Positions 1-10,061 of a stretch of 64,000 bases of DNA are shown here, one piece after another. Under the pieces are notes generated by a model. It searched no databases. It was given only the letters and a program-made list of their open reading frames with translations, and had not been told where the DNA came from. Both the position numbers and the translations under genes were made by a program. The stretch is taken from assembly GCA_032716605.1 (NCBI GenBank), contig CM064512.1:30276038-30340037 (forward strand), in the 5' to 3' direction. This DNA comes from Paralithodes platypus. Taxonomy: Eukaryota > Arthropoda > Malacostraca > Decapoda > Lithodidae. Position 1 is the stretch's first letter. Every line of letters begins with the position of its first letter.

Positions 1-222
1 GACAATAGATATTATTGTGTCTCCTTGTCTTTCTGCTTTAATAGAGCAAAGAGGAAGATAACCATTTTTCCTAGAGAACCTGCATGTCTTAGTGTTGAGT
101 CAGATATTAAGAGCGTGTCTGTTGCAAGGTTGGTTGCAGGTCTACAGCATTGATGTCTTTTTGCTACAGAGTTGTCTTTTTGTCAGTGCTGTGGGTTAGG
201 CTATTTGAGCATCTGTTTTCCC

Positions 223-224
223 CC

Positions 225-260
<36 letters not shown>

Positions 261-322
261 CTGTATATATATATACTGTATATATATATACTGTATATAT
301 ATATACTGTATATATATATATA
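223..322. repeat. AT microsatellite with ACTGTAT interruptions
   Basis: An alternating AT tract broken at regular steps by ACTG, giving repeated TATATACTGTATATATA units. The short Ile/Tyr-rich open frames across it are a product of the repeat. No function is seen. Confidence 0.95.
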
Positions 323-659
323 TTGTTACGATGTTCCACCACCGTAAGTTTAATTTAGTTAATTTATGTTCATAACTTACTATAAGCATTGGTCATATAT
401 TCACATGGTGAATATATCACACTGTCTGGCGGTAATTCCAATAGTGCGTGAAGCAGTGATCAACCCTGCTTCATATTATACGTCAATATATATCCGTATA
501 TTATCGCCTCATTTGAATTCATATTGTTTCGTTCATATTATTTCGTTCAATGACGTGGCCTCTTTTGATTTTCCCATTCTCTAAACAGTGGCGAAATTAT
601 GTAACCCATTTTATTATTAATGGGTTTTTCCGGTATATTAATGTAGCACGCATATTATA
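323..659. other. non-coding, nothing recognised
   Basis: AT-rich sequence between the microsatellite and the foldback element. The open frame at 366-584 has no recognisable domain or repeat support. The last two bases (TA, 658-659) are the likely target duplication of the next element. Confidence 0.5.
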
Positions 660-1446
660 CAGGGTGTCCCGCGAGTTTTGTCAAATACTTCCAGAGATGA
701 AAGATTAAGTAATTCTAAGGAAAAACTTTTATATACATAGGCTTTTGGGGGCATTGTTTTGTAGTTATGGACCCTTAAAGTCGGCATTTTGGTGTTTTTT
801 GTAGTTGCTAACCCTGTTTTTCTTCAATTATATGAGGATTGGAAAAAATATATATATAAACTGTATTATGAAGCATGATATCAATACTTCAAACTGAATA
901 TATCAAGAAATAACAAAACTTAATTTTAAGCTCATCATCACGGAAAGAAGAAAGGAGCTACAGAGGATTTTTCAGGGGTTTTCTGTCAGTTTAAATCCAT
1001 TTTCCGAGTAATGAAAATGAATAGCGAAAACGTTAAATGCTGTATGATGGTACATGGTATCAATACTTAATGAAAACACCAAACAATCCTCTGTGGCTTC
1101 TTTCTTCTTTCCGTGATGATGAGCTTAAAATTAAGTTTTGTTGGTTCCTTGTAATATTCAACTCCAAGTCAAGGGAATATGAAGTACGATGTAGGGAAGT
1201 TGTTGGTGTCAGTTTGAAGTATTGATATCATGCTTCACAATACACTTTATAGTTTTGTTTTCCTATCCTCATATTATTGAAGAAAAACAGGGTTAGCAAT
1301 TACAAAAAACACCAAAATGCCGACTTTAAGGGTCCATAACTACAAAACAATGCCCCAAAAAGCCTATGTGTATAGAACAGTTTTTACTTAGAATTGCTCA
1401 ATCTTTCATCTCTGGAAGTATTTGACAAAACTCGCGGGACACCATG
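660..1446. mobile_element. foldback MITE, near full-length palindrome, TA target duplication
   Basis: The left end reads CAGGGTGTCCCGCGAGTTTT and the right end is its reverse complement with one change (CATGGTG). Pairing continues inward: the GAAGTATTGATATCATGCTT block and the CATCATCACGGAAAGAAGAAA block each occur once per arm in opposite orientation, so nearly all 787 bp folds into one hairpin centred near 1050. TA flanks both ends (658-659, 1447-1448). TA duplications and this type of end are usual for Tc1/mariner-derived elements. There is no transposase, so it is non-autonomous. A transcript through it would be a long hairpin RNA. Confidence 0.88.
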
Positions 1447-2432
1447 TATTATGCGTTGTATAAACATGTTTTATTTAGTTGTTTAGTCTTATGTGGTGCT
1501 ACTTGTATTATTTAAGAAAGACTTACATTATGCATAAGGAACCATCTGCTAAGCTGGTTCATGTGGAGCCATCTGGTGGTGTCAGTGGATACCAGCTAAA
1601 CACAAGTCAGTCAGCATTTAACATTCAATAGAGTAACACCTACCTCTCGCATTCTCTCCTATTGGCATTTGTTTATTTATTCTTTATTTTATTTATTGGC
1701 ATTATTCTTTATTTGTGTATAAGCAATCTAAGGATGTGTTTGTGGCTTGTATGTCCCTTCCTAGTTTATTGTTTGTTTTTCATATCTGTTTTTATTATTG
1801 TTTTAGTGCCGCAACCTTGGCCTTGTTTATGTATATTTGTTTGCTTATGTGCATTGTTTTAGTTAGGGGTCCAGACTATTAGGGTGCCAGGTCCGAAGTA
1901 GAGGGTGGAGGACTTCATTAGTCTTCTGTTACAGGGAGGATTACTACGGCCCAGGCCAACCGATAGTCTGGACAGCTTAAGTGGGTGGTGCTTGATTGGT
2001 GTTTTATTTGATCAGTATTTGTTTGATTTGTGATTCATTTGTTTATGCTTGATACTTGATTCATTAATTTTGCATTAATTGTTGGCTGGTATTTCGTAAT
2101 TTTATTAACGTAGATTTAATCAGAGCTTTCTCTTTTTTTGTGCAGCTTAGAAAGGATCCTCCTCAGTATTACCATTCGGTACTGAATATTGAAAATAGTT
2201 GTGGCTCATATCTTTTCACAACTAGGGGTTCCAGTTTTTGCATTGTTTGTATAACAGAACCAGTTGGGGGATTGTCTGCACCTTTGGTCCCCAGAGAGCC
2301 TGGATGTTGCGAATGAGCTCTGTTCTGTTGCGATAGGCTGTGTTACGAGTTGAGGCTACGAAAGTGCTGAGTATTTACTTGTCTGTGTTAGTCCATGGAC
2401 TACAGTAGAAGCCTCTACTGTCAGTCGTAACA

Positions 2433-2452
2433 GTGGCGACCTCGCCAGGATT
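2433..2452 (+). promoter_or_regulatory. putative primer-binding site
   Basis: GTGGCGACCTCGCCAGGAT lies directly after the LTR terminus GTCGTAACA, where the tRNA primer-binding site of a gypsy element is expected. I have not assigned the tRNA. Confidence 0.55.
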
Positions 2453-2587
2453 TTTTTTAAGCTGAATATCTTCTTTATATATAAACCACCACTTTAATTG
2501 TTTTTTCTGTGAATTTTTATTTTGTGATTTTGAGGGTTGCCCACACAGTTCTTCGTTTATTTATTTTTTTTACTCGACTACTCAACC

Positions 2588-2872
2588 ATGGCGAGTTTTC
2601 CATTGCATCTCTTGACTGAGTCAGACGCTAGGGCATTCCTTCTCGCTCAACCTCATTGGTCCGAGATTGCTCGCCGTGGACGAGATGAGTTATTGCTGGT
2701 GGCAGCTCTGTTGACTGGTCGGAGTTGCATTGAGCTCCGAAAAGAGGAGTGTGAGGCATTGGTGGTTGAGTGGATGATGTCCCAAGGGTGGGGCGACAGG
2801 TCATCGCCACCCGTGAGTGTGTCCAACGTAGCAGGCATCATAAGTCCCCCAAGCAGCACGAGCCATTTGTAA
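2588..2872 (+). pseudogene. gag N-terminal fragment of gypsy-type element
   Basis: Starts at the ATG of MASFPLHLL; the upstream in-frame ATG at 2537 adds 17 hydrophobic residues and lies closer to the primer-binding site, so I prefer the internal start. The 94 residues contain a helical segment (RRGRDELLLVAALLTG, then LRKEECEALVVEWM) that resembles the N-terminal part of the Gypsy-A gag at 20,445-21,035 (RYGLQCVAMVLGF, then LSRSELVACVLGG). That shared pattern looks like a small SAP-like helical module at the start of gag. The frame stops at 2872 and the capsid region, zinc knuckle and pol are absent. It is therefore a truncated relic. The function, RNA packaging or virus-like particle assembly in intact relatives, is inferred from the family. 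Confidence 0.6.
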
Positions 2873-2960
2873 GAGGACTCGCCTGGTTTGGGGATCCCTG
2901 GTGTGCCTGCTGCCATTGTCACACTTACGGGAAGGTTCACCACTCAAGTGAGCATATGTC

Positions 2961-3632
2961 CTCAAACACTATACACCAGTAACAACACCAGAATTGACTT
3001 ACGGTATTTAGCCTAGACAAAAAAAACAATAATACATGTAGCAACTGTCAATCATGAGACACTGCCACCACAAAAGTTGGAGGTTAGTATTCAACCTAAA
3101 TATTGCATTTAAATAGGAAACTTAATACTAAGCAAAAATAGATGATAACATTCATACTTAAACTATACTACTAATGGTACTTATATTCTAATCCTAATCG
3201 AGGCTAAGGTATGTATATACACCATTTACAACATACATTTTACAGTGGCCGGAAGATATATTATTCCGTTATATATGAGCAGCTATATTATTATAAATAT
3301 GCACACATGTAATTTTTATGTATTCATATATTTATGTGTGTATTGTATTGATAATGTGTCATCCAGGCCAGGAATCGAACCCATGATATTATGAGTAAGA
3401 TCCAGGCATCTTACCAACCATGCATGAATGAGGTCTTATATGGTTGGTAAGTTGTATGGCAACTCGTACAACTGTGGCTTGGCCAGGGTAACAAACATAT
3501 CCCAATCTGATGTTCTCCAACGATAACCCTCCTATATACTACTGATGGGGACATGTAAACACCAACATGTATATAATCAATAAATAACACCCACACACAC
3601 ACTGTTCTATACACAGACATACTGGTACTTAA
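2961..3632. other. non-coding, with a tRNA-like patch
   Basis: AT-rich sequence with no coding signal. The only structure I can support is the tRNA-like remnant at 3350-3425, listed separately. Confidence 0.5.
3350..3425 (-). repeat. tRNA-Met-like remnant or SINE head
   Basis: On the minus strand an A-box-like block (ATGGTTGGTAAGATGCC) is followed by an anticodon-loop-like CTCATAA (CAT) and a B box (GGGTTCGATTCC). The acceptor stem does not close well, so this is a decayed tRNA pseudogene or SINE head rather than a working gene. Confidence 0.5.
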
Positions 3633-4228
3633 CCTCTCCGCTGCGCATGGGGGTTATGAGACACCACACTCCTGTGCTGACGTATTTGAGCTGTTCCCAT
3701 CACTAACATCGTTATTTTACCATTAATAGCATTAATACTTATCCATATGCGCCTATTATAGGTTGATTATAAAGGTATTTACCTGTTACAACAATAAAGC
3801 AAGTGGAAATAGTGTTTGGATGGTCAAAATTGGCGATACAGGCCGGGAGTTACATAATGTATGGCTGAGGCAACCTCCCTGCCCTCCACCCCTTCCCTTG
3901 TCTGGAGAGACACTGTTCCGAAATAGTCTCTCTCTCGCTCTTTCCCACGCTTGGTAACAGTGATGACAACGCCCTGCTACCAACTCGCTAATGCTAGCAC
4001 GAAAATTAACCACAGAATAAGGGAATAACAGGGAAAATAGGTGATAACTGAAGGAGGGGAGGAAAGTAGGGAAGGAGAGGAGGTGGAGGAGTGATATTTG
4101 GCATGGACCAGGGGCAAAAAAAACATTGTTTTGGGTGTTTTAAATGGATTTTTTTTTTTCCCTTACTTTTAAGAGTCTTCCCGCAGTCCGCCGGGGGAAC
4201 TCTTAAGAGTCTCCCTGCAGTTCCCGGG
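3633..4228 (-). mobile_element. piggyBac-derived MITE with TTAA duplication
   Basis: It is flanked by TTAA at 3629-3632 and 4229-4232. Its left end, CCTCTCCGCTGCGCATGGGG, matches the right end of the autonomous piggyBac at 50376-56093 (CCTCTCCGCGGCGCACAGGGG on the reverse strand). Its right end reads CCCGGGAACTGCAGGGAGAC on the reverse strand and matches that element's left end (CCCGGAAGCTGCGGGGAGAC), including the next CTCTTAAGAG. Both ends match, so this looks like a deletion derivative or relative that the same transposase could mobilise. It has no transposase of its own. Confidence 0.88.
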
Positions 4229-4344
4229 TTAAGGATATAATATTTGGCAGCCATACACACACACCAGCACTTTGATCACACAGAAGAAAAAACATACATA
4301 CAGTTACCTTCAAACTAAACAAACCAAATTTAAATTTGTCCACA

Positions 4345-4675
4345 TACCTGTAAGGGGAGGTTTCCACTTGAGGGATTTTTTTTCGAACTTCCTTCTCTCT
4401 CATGTTTAGCCCCATTGCTTTTCTAATTTTAAGACGTTCGCCCCATTATTTTGACGATTTTAAGAACTTTCAACCCATTTCTGTCAATTTTAAGACCTTT
4501 CGTGCCATATAGGTGTCAATTTTATCCTGGCGAGCGATAGCGAGCCTGTTATTTAAGAGAAACCGGCTTTCAGCCGGGACATTTTTCTACCGAAAAATTT
4601 AAAAATTTATCTCAAGGGGGTGTAATCTTAAGTTTGATGGATATCTAGAGACCAAACTAAAAACCTCCCCTTAAC
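4345..4675. mobile_element. MITE with AAGGGGAGGTTT terminal inverted repeats
   Basis: It begins AAGGGGAGGTTT and ends AAACCTCCCCTT. The inverted copy of the surrounding repeat (37,529-38,450) lacks it, which gives an empty site between GTCCACATAC and TTTCACACACAC. It holds three TTTTAAGA(C/A)-spaced repeats and the motif CCTGGCGAGCGATAGCGAGC. Related copies lie at 41,945-42,476 and 59,480-59,642. Confidence 0.75.
4526..4549 (+). other. GCGAGC-GATA-GCGAGC motif, copy 1
   Basis: CCTGGCGAGCGATAGCGAGC is a 6-bp direct repeat with a 4-bp spacer. The same signature occurs in the LTRs of Gypsy-A, in the solo LTR at 27,853 and in the other copies of this MITE, which are otherwise unrelated sequences. 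Confidence 0.7.
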
Positions 4676-5217
4676 TTCTCTTTCACACACACACACAAAT
4701 ACAATTACCCACATGTACATTCGCAGTCTTTAATTCGGATACAGTTTTAACCCAGGAACAGAACAAACAAATTTATCTATTCTAGATGGTTATTTATCTC
4801 TATTATTAATCTACATTATAACCACTCAACCATCTTTTACTGATGATATATGGAAGTGTTTGTATTGTAAGTACAGACAATGCTTTAAAATAAAAAGTTT
4901 GTATGGTAGGCTCTGAGATACCCACAATAAAACCTTGTACAACTATTATCGGGATATAACTATGTTACTGTACCCTGTTCCAAATAAGTAGTCCATCAAT
5001 CTGGAACATTAATCTATATAACTCACAAATGAATAGAGTAATCGAATTAATATTTTATAATTTGGGAAGGGTCACCCAGGGAATAGGAGTAGCAAGTCGC
5101 AGCTCATTTGCTCTAGCCCTATTTAAGTTACAACAGTTACGGTTCACGAATGCTGTACTACCTACGTGGAACAGGGCATATCACATACTCTCTCTTTCTT
5201 CGTTCTCTCTCTCTCTC

Positions 5218-5300
5218 TATATATATATATAATTATATATATATGTATACCGGTATATATATATATATATATACCGGTATATATATATATATATATATAA
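5218..5300. repeat. AT microsatellite with ATACCGGTAT palindromes
   Basis: An AT tract following a TC run, interrupted twice by ACCGGT in a perfect palindromic setting (TATACCGGTATA). Confidence 0.93.
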
Positions 5301-5895
5301 TAACGTATTCGAACATTTAATGTAATCTAATACAATTTCAGCGGGAAATTTAAGGTAATTGTGGCTGACAGTTGTGAGAGCCATGCTTATGACGCTAATC
5401 AAGTTTTATTGAACGAATATTAGCTAAAACACCCTGCAGTTGTGGGAAAAGACTTATGAGATTATTACTAGAACATTATACCTAATTCGTTTTCGAAGTA
5501 TAAGCTGATAATTTACTAGAAACAATCAAGCACTTACCTTTGACATATTTGTATATACAATGTTAATGAGGGAAGGAAGGTTAAACCCTGCGTCATATAT
5601 AATACATGATGTCGAGAACCAATGTAATGCTTCATGAATTTACTGAACCATTAATGTATAAATATGTTTCGCTTGATGATAGAATAAAACAGACTAACGA
5701 TGTCATTATTTGTATTAACGGGCTAAAAAAATGGCGTTTATTGTGCAACCTTGTTTGGTGCATAGTTGGTGACAACAGTGTTATGTGGCCACAATATCAC
5801 ATTTGTTAGGCTGGTGGTAAAAATATATTTCTATTCAGGAGTTCACAGCGGTGTATTCCAAACGTGAATAGTACCTAGTCACGAATAACGTAACA

Positions 5896-5897
<2 letters not shown>
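5301..5897. other. non-coding, nothing recognised
   Basis: AT-rich sequence. The 67-codon open frame at 5606-5809 has no recognisable motif and no repeat support in the window. Confidence 0.5.

Positions 5898-5949
<52 letters not shown>
5898..5949. repeat. AT microsatellite, likely insertion site of Gypsy-B
   Basis: A pure AT run ends where the Gypsy-B 5' LTR begins, and another AT run (33,214-33,308) begins where the 3' LTR ends. The element therefore probably landed inside one AT tract. Confidence 0.9.
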
Positions 5950-5952
<3 letters not shown>

Positions 5953-6916
5953 GTAGAAAGATGGCCGGCCAATCAGCGTGCTCCTTTTGGCCGAGCCTTT
6001 TGGCCAGATAACGTGGACATTCCAGGCATGACTTCCACCGTCTGCACACCTCCTCAATTAGCCAATCAAAAGGCTCCATTGTCGGAGCCGAAATATGCCC
6101 GTACAGCCTCGCCTAAAAACTTGCTTCTTTCACAGACCGTTCCTTTGGATTGCAATCTTTTAAATAACTTAGTGCCAGCCCTATACTCCCGTAAGCCACT
6201 AAAAGATAATTGCAAACGACTTCCTGGGACATACTAAAGAGAGAGAGAGAAGAAGAAGAGATAAAAGTAAATATGCCGCTCGCGTGTGCCCAGCGGCATC
6301 GAGCCTCGCATGCGGGCCGGCCAATCAGCGCGCGGGAGAGCGGGGGGCAGGACTATAAAGGGAGGGGAGGAGCGTGTTGCAAAGTCATTCAGGCACCCGG
6401 CACCACTGGGGCAACTTGCCACAGCCCAGCCTCTCTCTCTTCCCAGAGCACCAAACGAAACTTGGCTTACTCTACTACAGCCTTCCAGCCCACCTCAACA
6501 GTTCCCGTGAATACTCCCTCGGGCCTGGCATCACTCTCACCTACGTGGAGATTACACCACCAGTATCCCTCCACTTGGCGCCACATTGCTGGTTTACACA
6601 CCTGTAGCCAGACAATTCAAGAGGGACGACATTTAGTAGCTGAGAGTGACCGTTTCCAGGAGATAAAGAGAAAGAGAGAGAGATCATGTTAACTGACCCA
6701 GTGGTTACCCCTAAATAATTAATGTGTTCTTATTAGAACAGACTAAAGAGAAATAGACTTGCCTTACGAAACAAAATAAAGGGATGATGTGTTCATAGAG
6801 TATTAGTGTTTATTGGTAGAGAAGGCTCCATGCCATTAGCTACCAACTAGATGGGATCTTATAGGACGAGAATTAATTAAAGTAAGAGGGATTGAGATTT
6901 GAAGGCAACTATAGGG
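5950..6916 (+). repeat. Gypsy-B 5' LTR, first part
   Basis: This part matches 30,625-31,574 of the 3' LTR, apart from a 14-base duplication (GGCCGAGCCTTTT region near 5990) and scattered substitutions. It ends with AGGG (6913-6916), which is repeated at 23,071-23,074 on the far side of Gypsy-A. The undivided 3' LTR has a single AGGG at 31,571-31,574. Confidence 0.92.
6319..6390 (+). promoter_or_regulatory. Gypsy-B LTR core promoter (CCAAT, TATAAAG, TCATTC initiator)
   Basis: CCAATCAGC lies at 6320, TATAAAG at 6354-6360, and TCATTC at 6385-6390, which puts the initiator A about 33 bases from the TATA start. The same three elements with the same spacing are kept in the 3' LTR (30,981-31,051). 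A TCA-type initiator after a TATA box is the usual arthropod core promoter layout, so transcription and the R region probably begin here. Confidence 0.65.
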
Positions 6917-9667
6917 TGTTACGACCGGCACTACGAAATAAACAAAGGCACTTAATAATGGACTAGATGATAGGCTATATCTGCAACAACGGTACGCTAA
7001 TTCCAAAACCCTCGAACTATTACGCCGGTGAACAAAAACACTTAAAATCCTTCAGAGTTAATCTACTGGATAATGGGGAATCAATTAACTAGGTTTTAGT
7101 GCACTTCTACAAAGGCTTTCCGGTGACGGCAAAGCCAACTCACAACAGGAGTACTCACGGTATAGTAACATAGGAGGTAGGCGCATGGCGGTAGTATTGG
7201 AACCACGACAGTCACTTGTTTGGGCCTCCGTGACGTCACTGAATGACTCCTGTACTGTCTCCCAAGCTAAATATGGTGTTCTAACAAGATCAGTATATTG
7301 CGTTTTCAACCGAAAATGTAAAGTAACATGGATAAACTTATACATATATAGTGTGACAGGACCCTAGTCTATTTGCTAAAGTTGTTATTTTTTGTATTTG
7401 AAGAATATATATACAGCTATGAGGTAGTATATAGCCGACGTCGCTTCAAATTTTACCGCGGAAATGCGAGGATATTTTTGTTTACCTAATATGTAGAGTA
7501 ATGTCGATTGATATCGATAATATTATTGTAGTAGGACCCAAGCTACATGTTAGCATTGTTATTTGATATATGTGTAGTTTATATGAAGAGATATTTCGAA
7601 GGTGTTGGTGATATTCGATTCGTTGGTCGGGAGAAAAGCTAGGCCTAAACGGATTCTCGTTTATCCCTTGCTTAACTTCCTTTAAATTCACGTAGTTTGC
7701 CTCTGACACTCATCAACTTTCACCCAGTGATGGCGTGTGAGGGTGTATGAAGGCCTAGGGGATGTGGAGAGATGATTTGTATAAATATATGGCTAGCTAG
7801 AGGGAACATAGATTTCTACGAAGCGAAATGGTGAGAGTGGGGGGGAGAAGAACGGACGGTGGTGCCCTCTGGCGGCCAGAGAGAACACTACAGCAGAGCC
7901 TATGTCAACAAACGATGGTATACGAATATTTCACTAAATATTCGCTTATAGAATAATCAACGTTATTCCGACAACTATATCTTATATTATGACGGTACCA
8001 TGGTTGAGCGTGAAGTCACAAAATAAAAATAATTAATAGAAATCTGTTTAGTGCTTTTTAGAAGTCTTTATGTATATGAGTTCAACAATTCGGTGCGTCT
8101 ACCTTCTATGTTACTAAACCGTGGGAGTACTTACGTTACGAAAATGCTCTAAAGTAATAACAATGCTTGAATAAACTATCATAAGATTTAATAAAGGAAT
8201 ATATGCTTACGTTAACTTTAGTGTGAGTCAGTACTCAACACTAAACTCTTCAATGCTCTATGAAAACACTGGAAGTCTAGTCCTACAGCAATCAGATAAG
8301 GAATCTTCTGAAAAGGTCTGATTCTCTAAGATGCTCGTTAATATAGAACAGAAATAATGCAGGGGTAGGACACCAAAGCGTGTATCTTAAATACACCAAC
8401 AAGTAGGATACATATATATAACAAGGGAGTGCAACAACTCTGTGACAGCACTAATAATAATAACCACTCAGAAACAGTACTTCGTTAGCCAACGTAACAG
8501 CCAAACTGGGTAGTGCACTATGCATCAACCTAGGCTAAAATAAGGCGTGAATAATTCCTAAAGCATACACAATGAAAGTTAATAAACACAATGCTGTCTT
8601 TCTCACTAATAAAGTCTATCAGTGGCATAAAAGGTATCAGGAAACTAGGCAGAGCGCAAGCATGCTCGTAGCCTACTGTCTCCCCTTGAATAGATTTCCC
8701 TTATGTTACGTTAAGTGACTTGGAGGCTCTCTTGGTAAGTCCAGATCTCTAGTATCTGGTCTTGCCCTGGCGCTCCACAAAGGTCAACAAAATGAGGTAG
8801 CAATCATACAGGTAAGAGTAGGCAAAAGCCCTTTACCTGTATACTGCTACACTCGCAAAGGAAAATATGCACAAGGGTTACAGGCTAGCTAGCTTCGTCG
8901 ATGTTGTACAGGCTCTGGCTTGCCACATACATAACTCAGACAACGACCAAAGACACCTCCCACTGTCTAGCATTAAATAATGGGAAAGAACAGCTCAATA
9001 ATTAGAAGCACCCCAAGACTAGGCTACCATATGACTATGACTCTAATAATCCCTAAAACTAGTGCAAACATATTATATGGAGAGCTGGTGCTGGTAATAC
9101 GACTGGCTGACTATGGAAGTCGTATGCAGAACCAGAAGGGATAAGTAATTGAATAAAGAGAGAAGTATGAAAAGGAAGAAGTTCAGTCAGAGAGAGAGAA
9201 AGTAGTATAGGGGGTTATATGGCAAAGGACATGTAGGACCAAGCACGCCGTGCCAAGCTCTGCAGGAGAAACGCGGGCAGGAGCCCCCCCCCCAGCACTA
9301 ACAAAGGCAGCGGCACCCAATCACAGACGACTACATCATGAAGAGCAGGCGTCATATGCCGCGTCAGGCCCGCCGGCCAATCACGGGTGTGGGAAATTCC
9401 TCCGAGCGAGGGAGGCACACGTACATACACACACACATACTACCACCTCGCCGCCTACCTCGCTCTTTCTCCTTAACTTCACACAATGCATCTTATATTC
9501 TATCAATGATATAAAATGCTTCCAAGTGTCACAGACAAGAATAAAGACCACCACTGATCTGTCTGTGACAACATGAACGCTATGAAAGAAAGAACATCAT
9601 TCTACGATTATTGTAGCCCATATCACTGCCCTGGCGAGCGCTAGCGAGTTACGAGTGCATTCTGGCA
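6917..9667 (-). repeat. Gypsy-A 3' LTR (with a DNA transposon inside)
   Basis: Without the 968-bp transposon and its duplicated 8 bp it is about 1,775 bp and matches the 5' LTR at 21,284-23,070 closely. Differences are scattered substitutions and small indels, for example the length of a C run near 9286 against 22,683. The LTR contains the CCTGGCGAGCGCTAGCGAG motif at 9629-9652. Confidence 0.93.
7156..8123. mobile_element. non-autonomous DNA transposon, 8-bp target duplication (hAT-like)
   Basis: Flanked on both sides by GGAGTACT (7148-7155 and 8124-8131), while the uninterrupted 5' LTR has that sequence once (near 21,515). The left end is CACGGTATAGTAACATAGGA and the right end, reversed, is CACGGTTTAGTAACATAGAA, with similarity of about 30 bp. 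An 8-bp duplication is typical of hAT elements but also occurs in others (P, Merlin, Novosib), so the superfamily is inferred. No transposase frame is present; the 75-codon frame at 7482-7709 has no recognisable motif. Confidence 0.88.
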
Positions 9668-10061
9668 AGCTGGCCAGCGTAACACTCCGCCCAAGATGTG
9701 GGACGTTTCAGCCTCAGGTGAACTCCGCATCTGACCAGACAGAATGCCCACCAACCCCGCATCACCCAGCTACTCTCCCAAGTTGTGAAAACATGGCACG
9801 ATCACAAACATAAAACACTGCATTATAAAAAAAAATCTACACAACACCTCCCCAAAATAATAACATCATAATAATTATATCACGCTCAACGAGCAAGCTT
9901 CACCAAGCCTAGCCTACTAAGACAACAACTCAGAGTGTCTTAGATTCTTGCTGTGATATACTGCACTTACAGTATATACTATCAAAAAGAAAGAGTTTTT
10001 ATGTGAGGTTTTTTTATATTTTTAATAATGTTTTTGGCGGCATTGCACTACAGGGGCAAGC
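9668..10061 (-). other. Gypsy-A 3' internal non-coding region
   Basis: Sequence between the stop of the pol remnant and the 3' LTR. It contains runs of A and T and no coding signal. In the minus-strand sense it would hold the polypurine tract, but I see no clear one next to the LTR. Confidence 0.5.

Larger units (their letters stand above)
1449..2960 (+). mobile_element. gypsy-type LTR retrotransposon, 5' fragment (LTR + leader + gag start)
   Basis: An LTR end (GTCGTAACA, ending at 2432) is followed at once by GTGGCGACCTCGCCAGGA, in the position of a primer-binding site. The same arrangement, CGTAACA then TGGCGACC, is present in the minus-strand Gypsy-A near 21,284. A gag start follows at 2588. 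The left edge of the LTR is not visible; I place it just after the foldback element only as a limit. Homology stops near 2960, so the element is truncated and lacks pol. It is a third gypsy family in the window, related to Gypsy-A and to the solo LTR at 27,807. Confidence 0.6.
4233..5217 (+). repeat. dispersed repeat, copy 1 (non-coding)
   Basis: This roughly 1-kb non-coding unit recurs inverted at 37,529-38,450. Shared blocks include TTAATTCGGATACAGTTT, a stretch around AACCACTCAACCATCTTTTACTG, the CCCTGTTCC block, and the TC-rich then AT-rich end. Copy 1 alone carries the MITE at 4345-4675, and copy 2 alone carries a TTAA MITE, so each insertion is dated by the other copy. I do not recognise the family and see no coding potential. 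Confidence 0.75.

Noticed and set aside
150..389. Open frames rich in Ile/Tyr on both strands
   Set aside because: They are translations of an AT microsatellite. The same happens at 5,217, 33,159, 37,386 and 59,638.
2653..2943. 96-codon minus-strand frame opposite the gag fragment
   Set aside because: A shadow of the gag frame; the plus frame has gag similarity and lies after a primer-binding site.
6210..6692. 160-codon frame in the Gypsy-B LTR, with a partial counterpart at 30,946-31,359
   Set aside because: It overlaps the TATA box and initiator, and the two LTRs do not keep the same frame. It is non-coding LTR sequence.
9250..9576. 108-codon frame, also seen at 22,536-22,892
   Set aside because: It lies inside the two Gypsy-A LTR copies, depends on a C homopolymer of different length in each, and has no domain.
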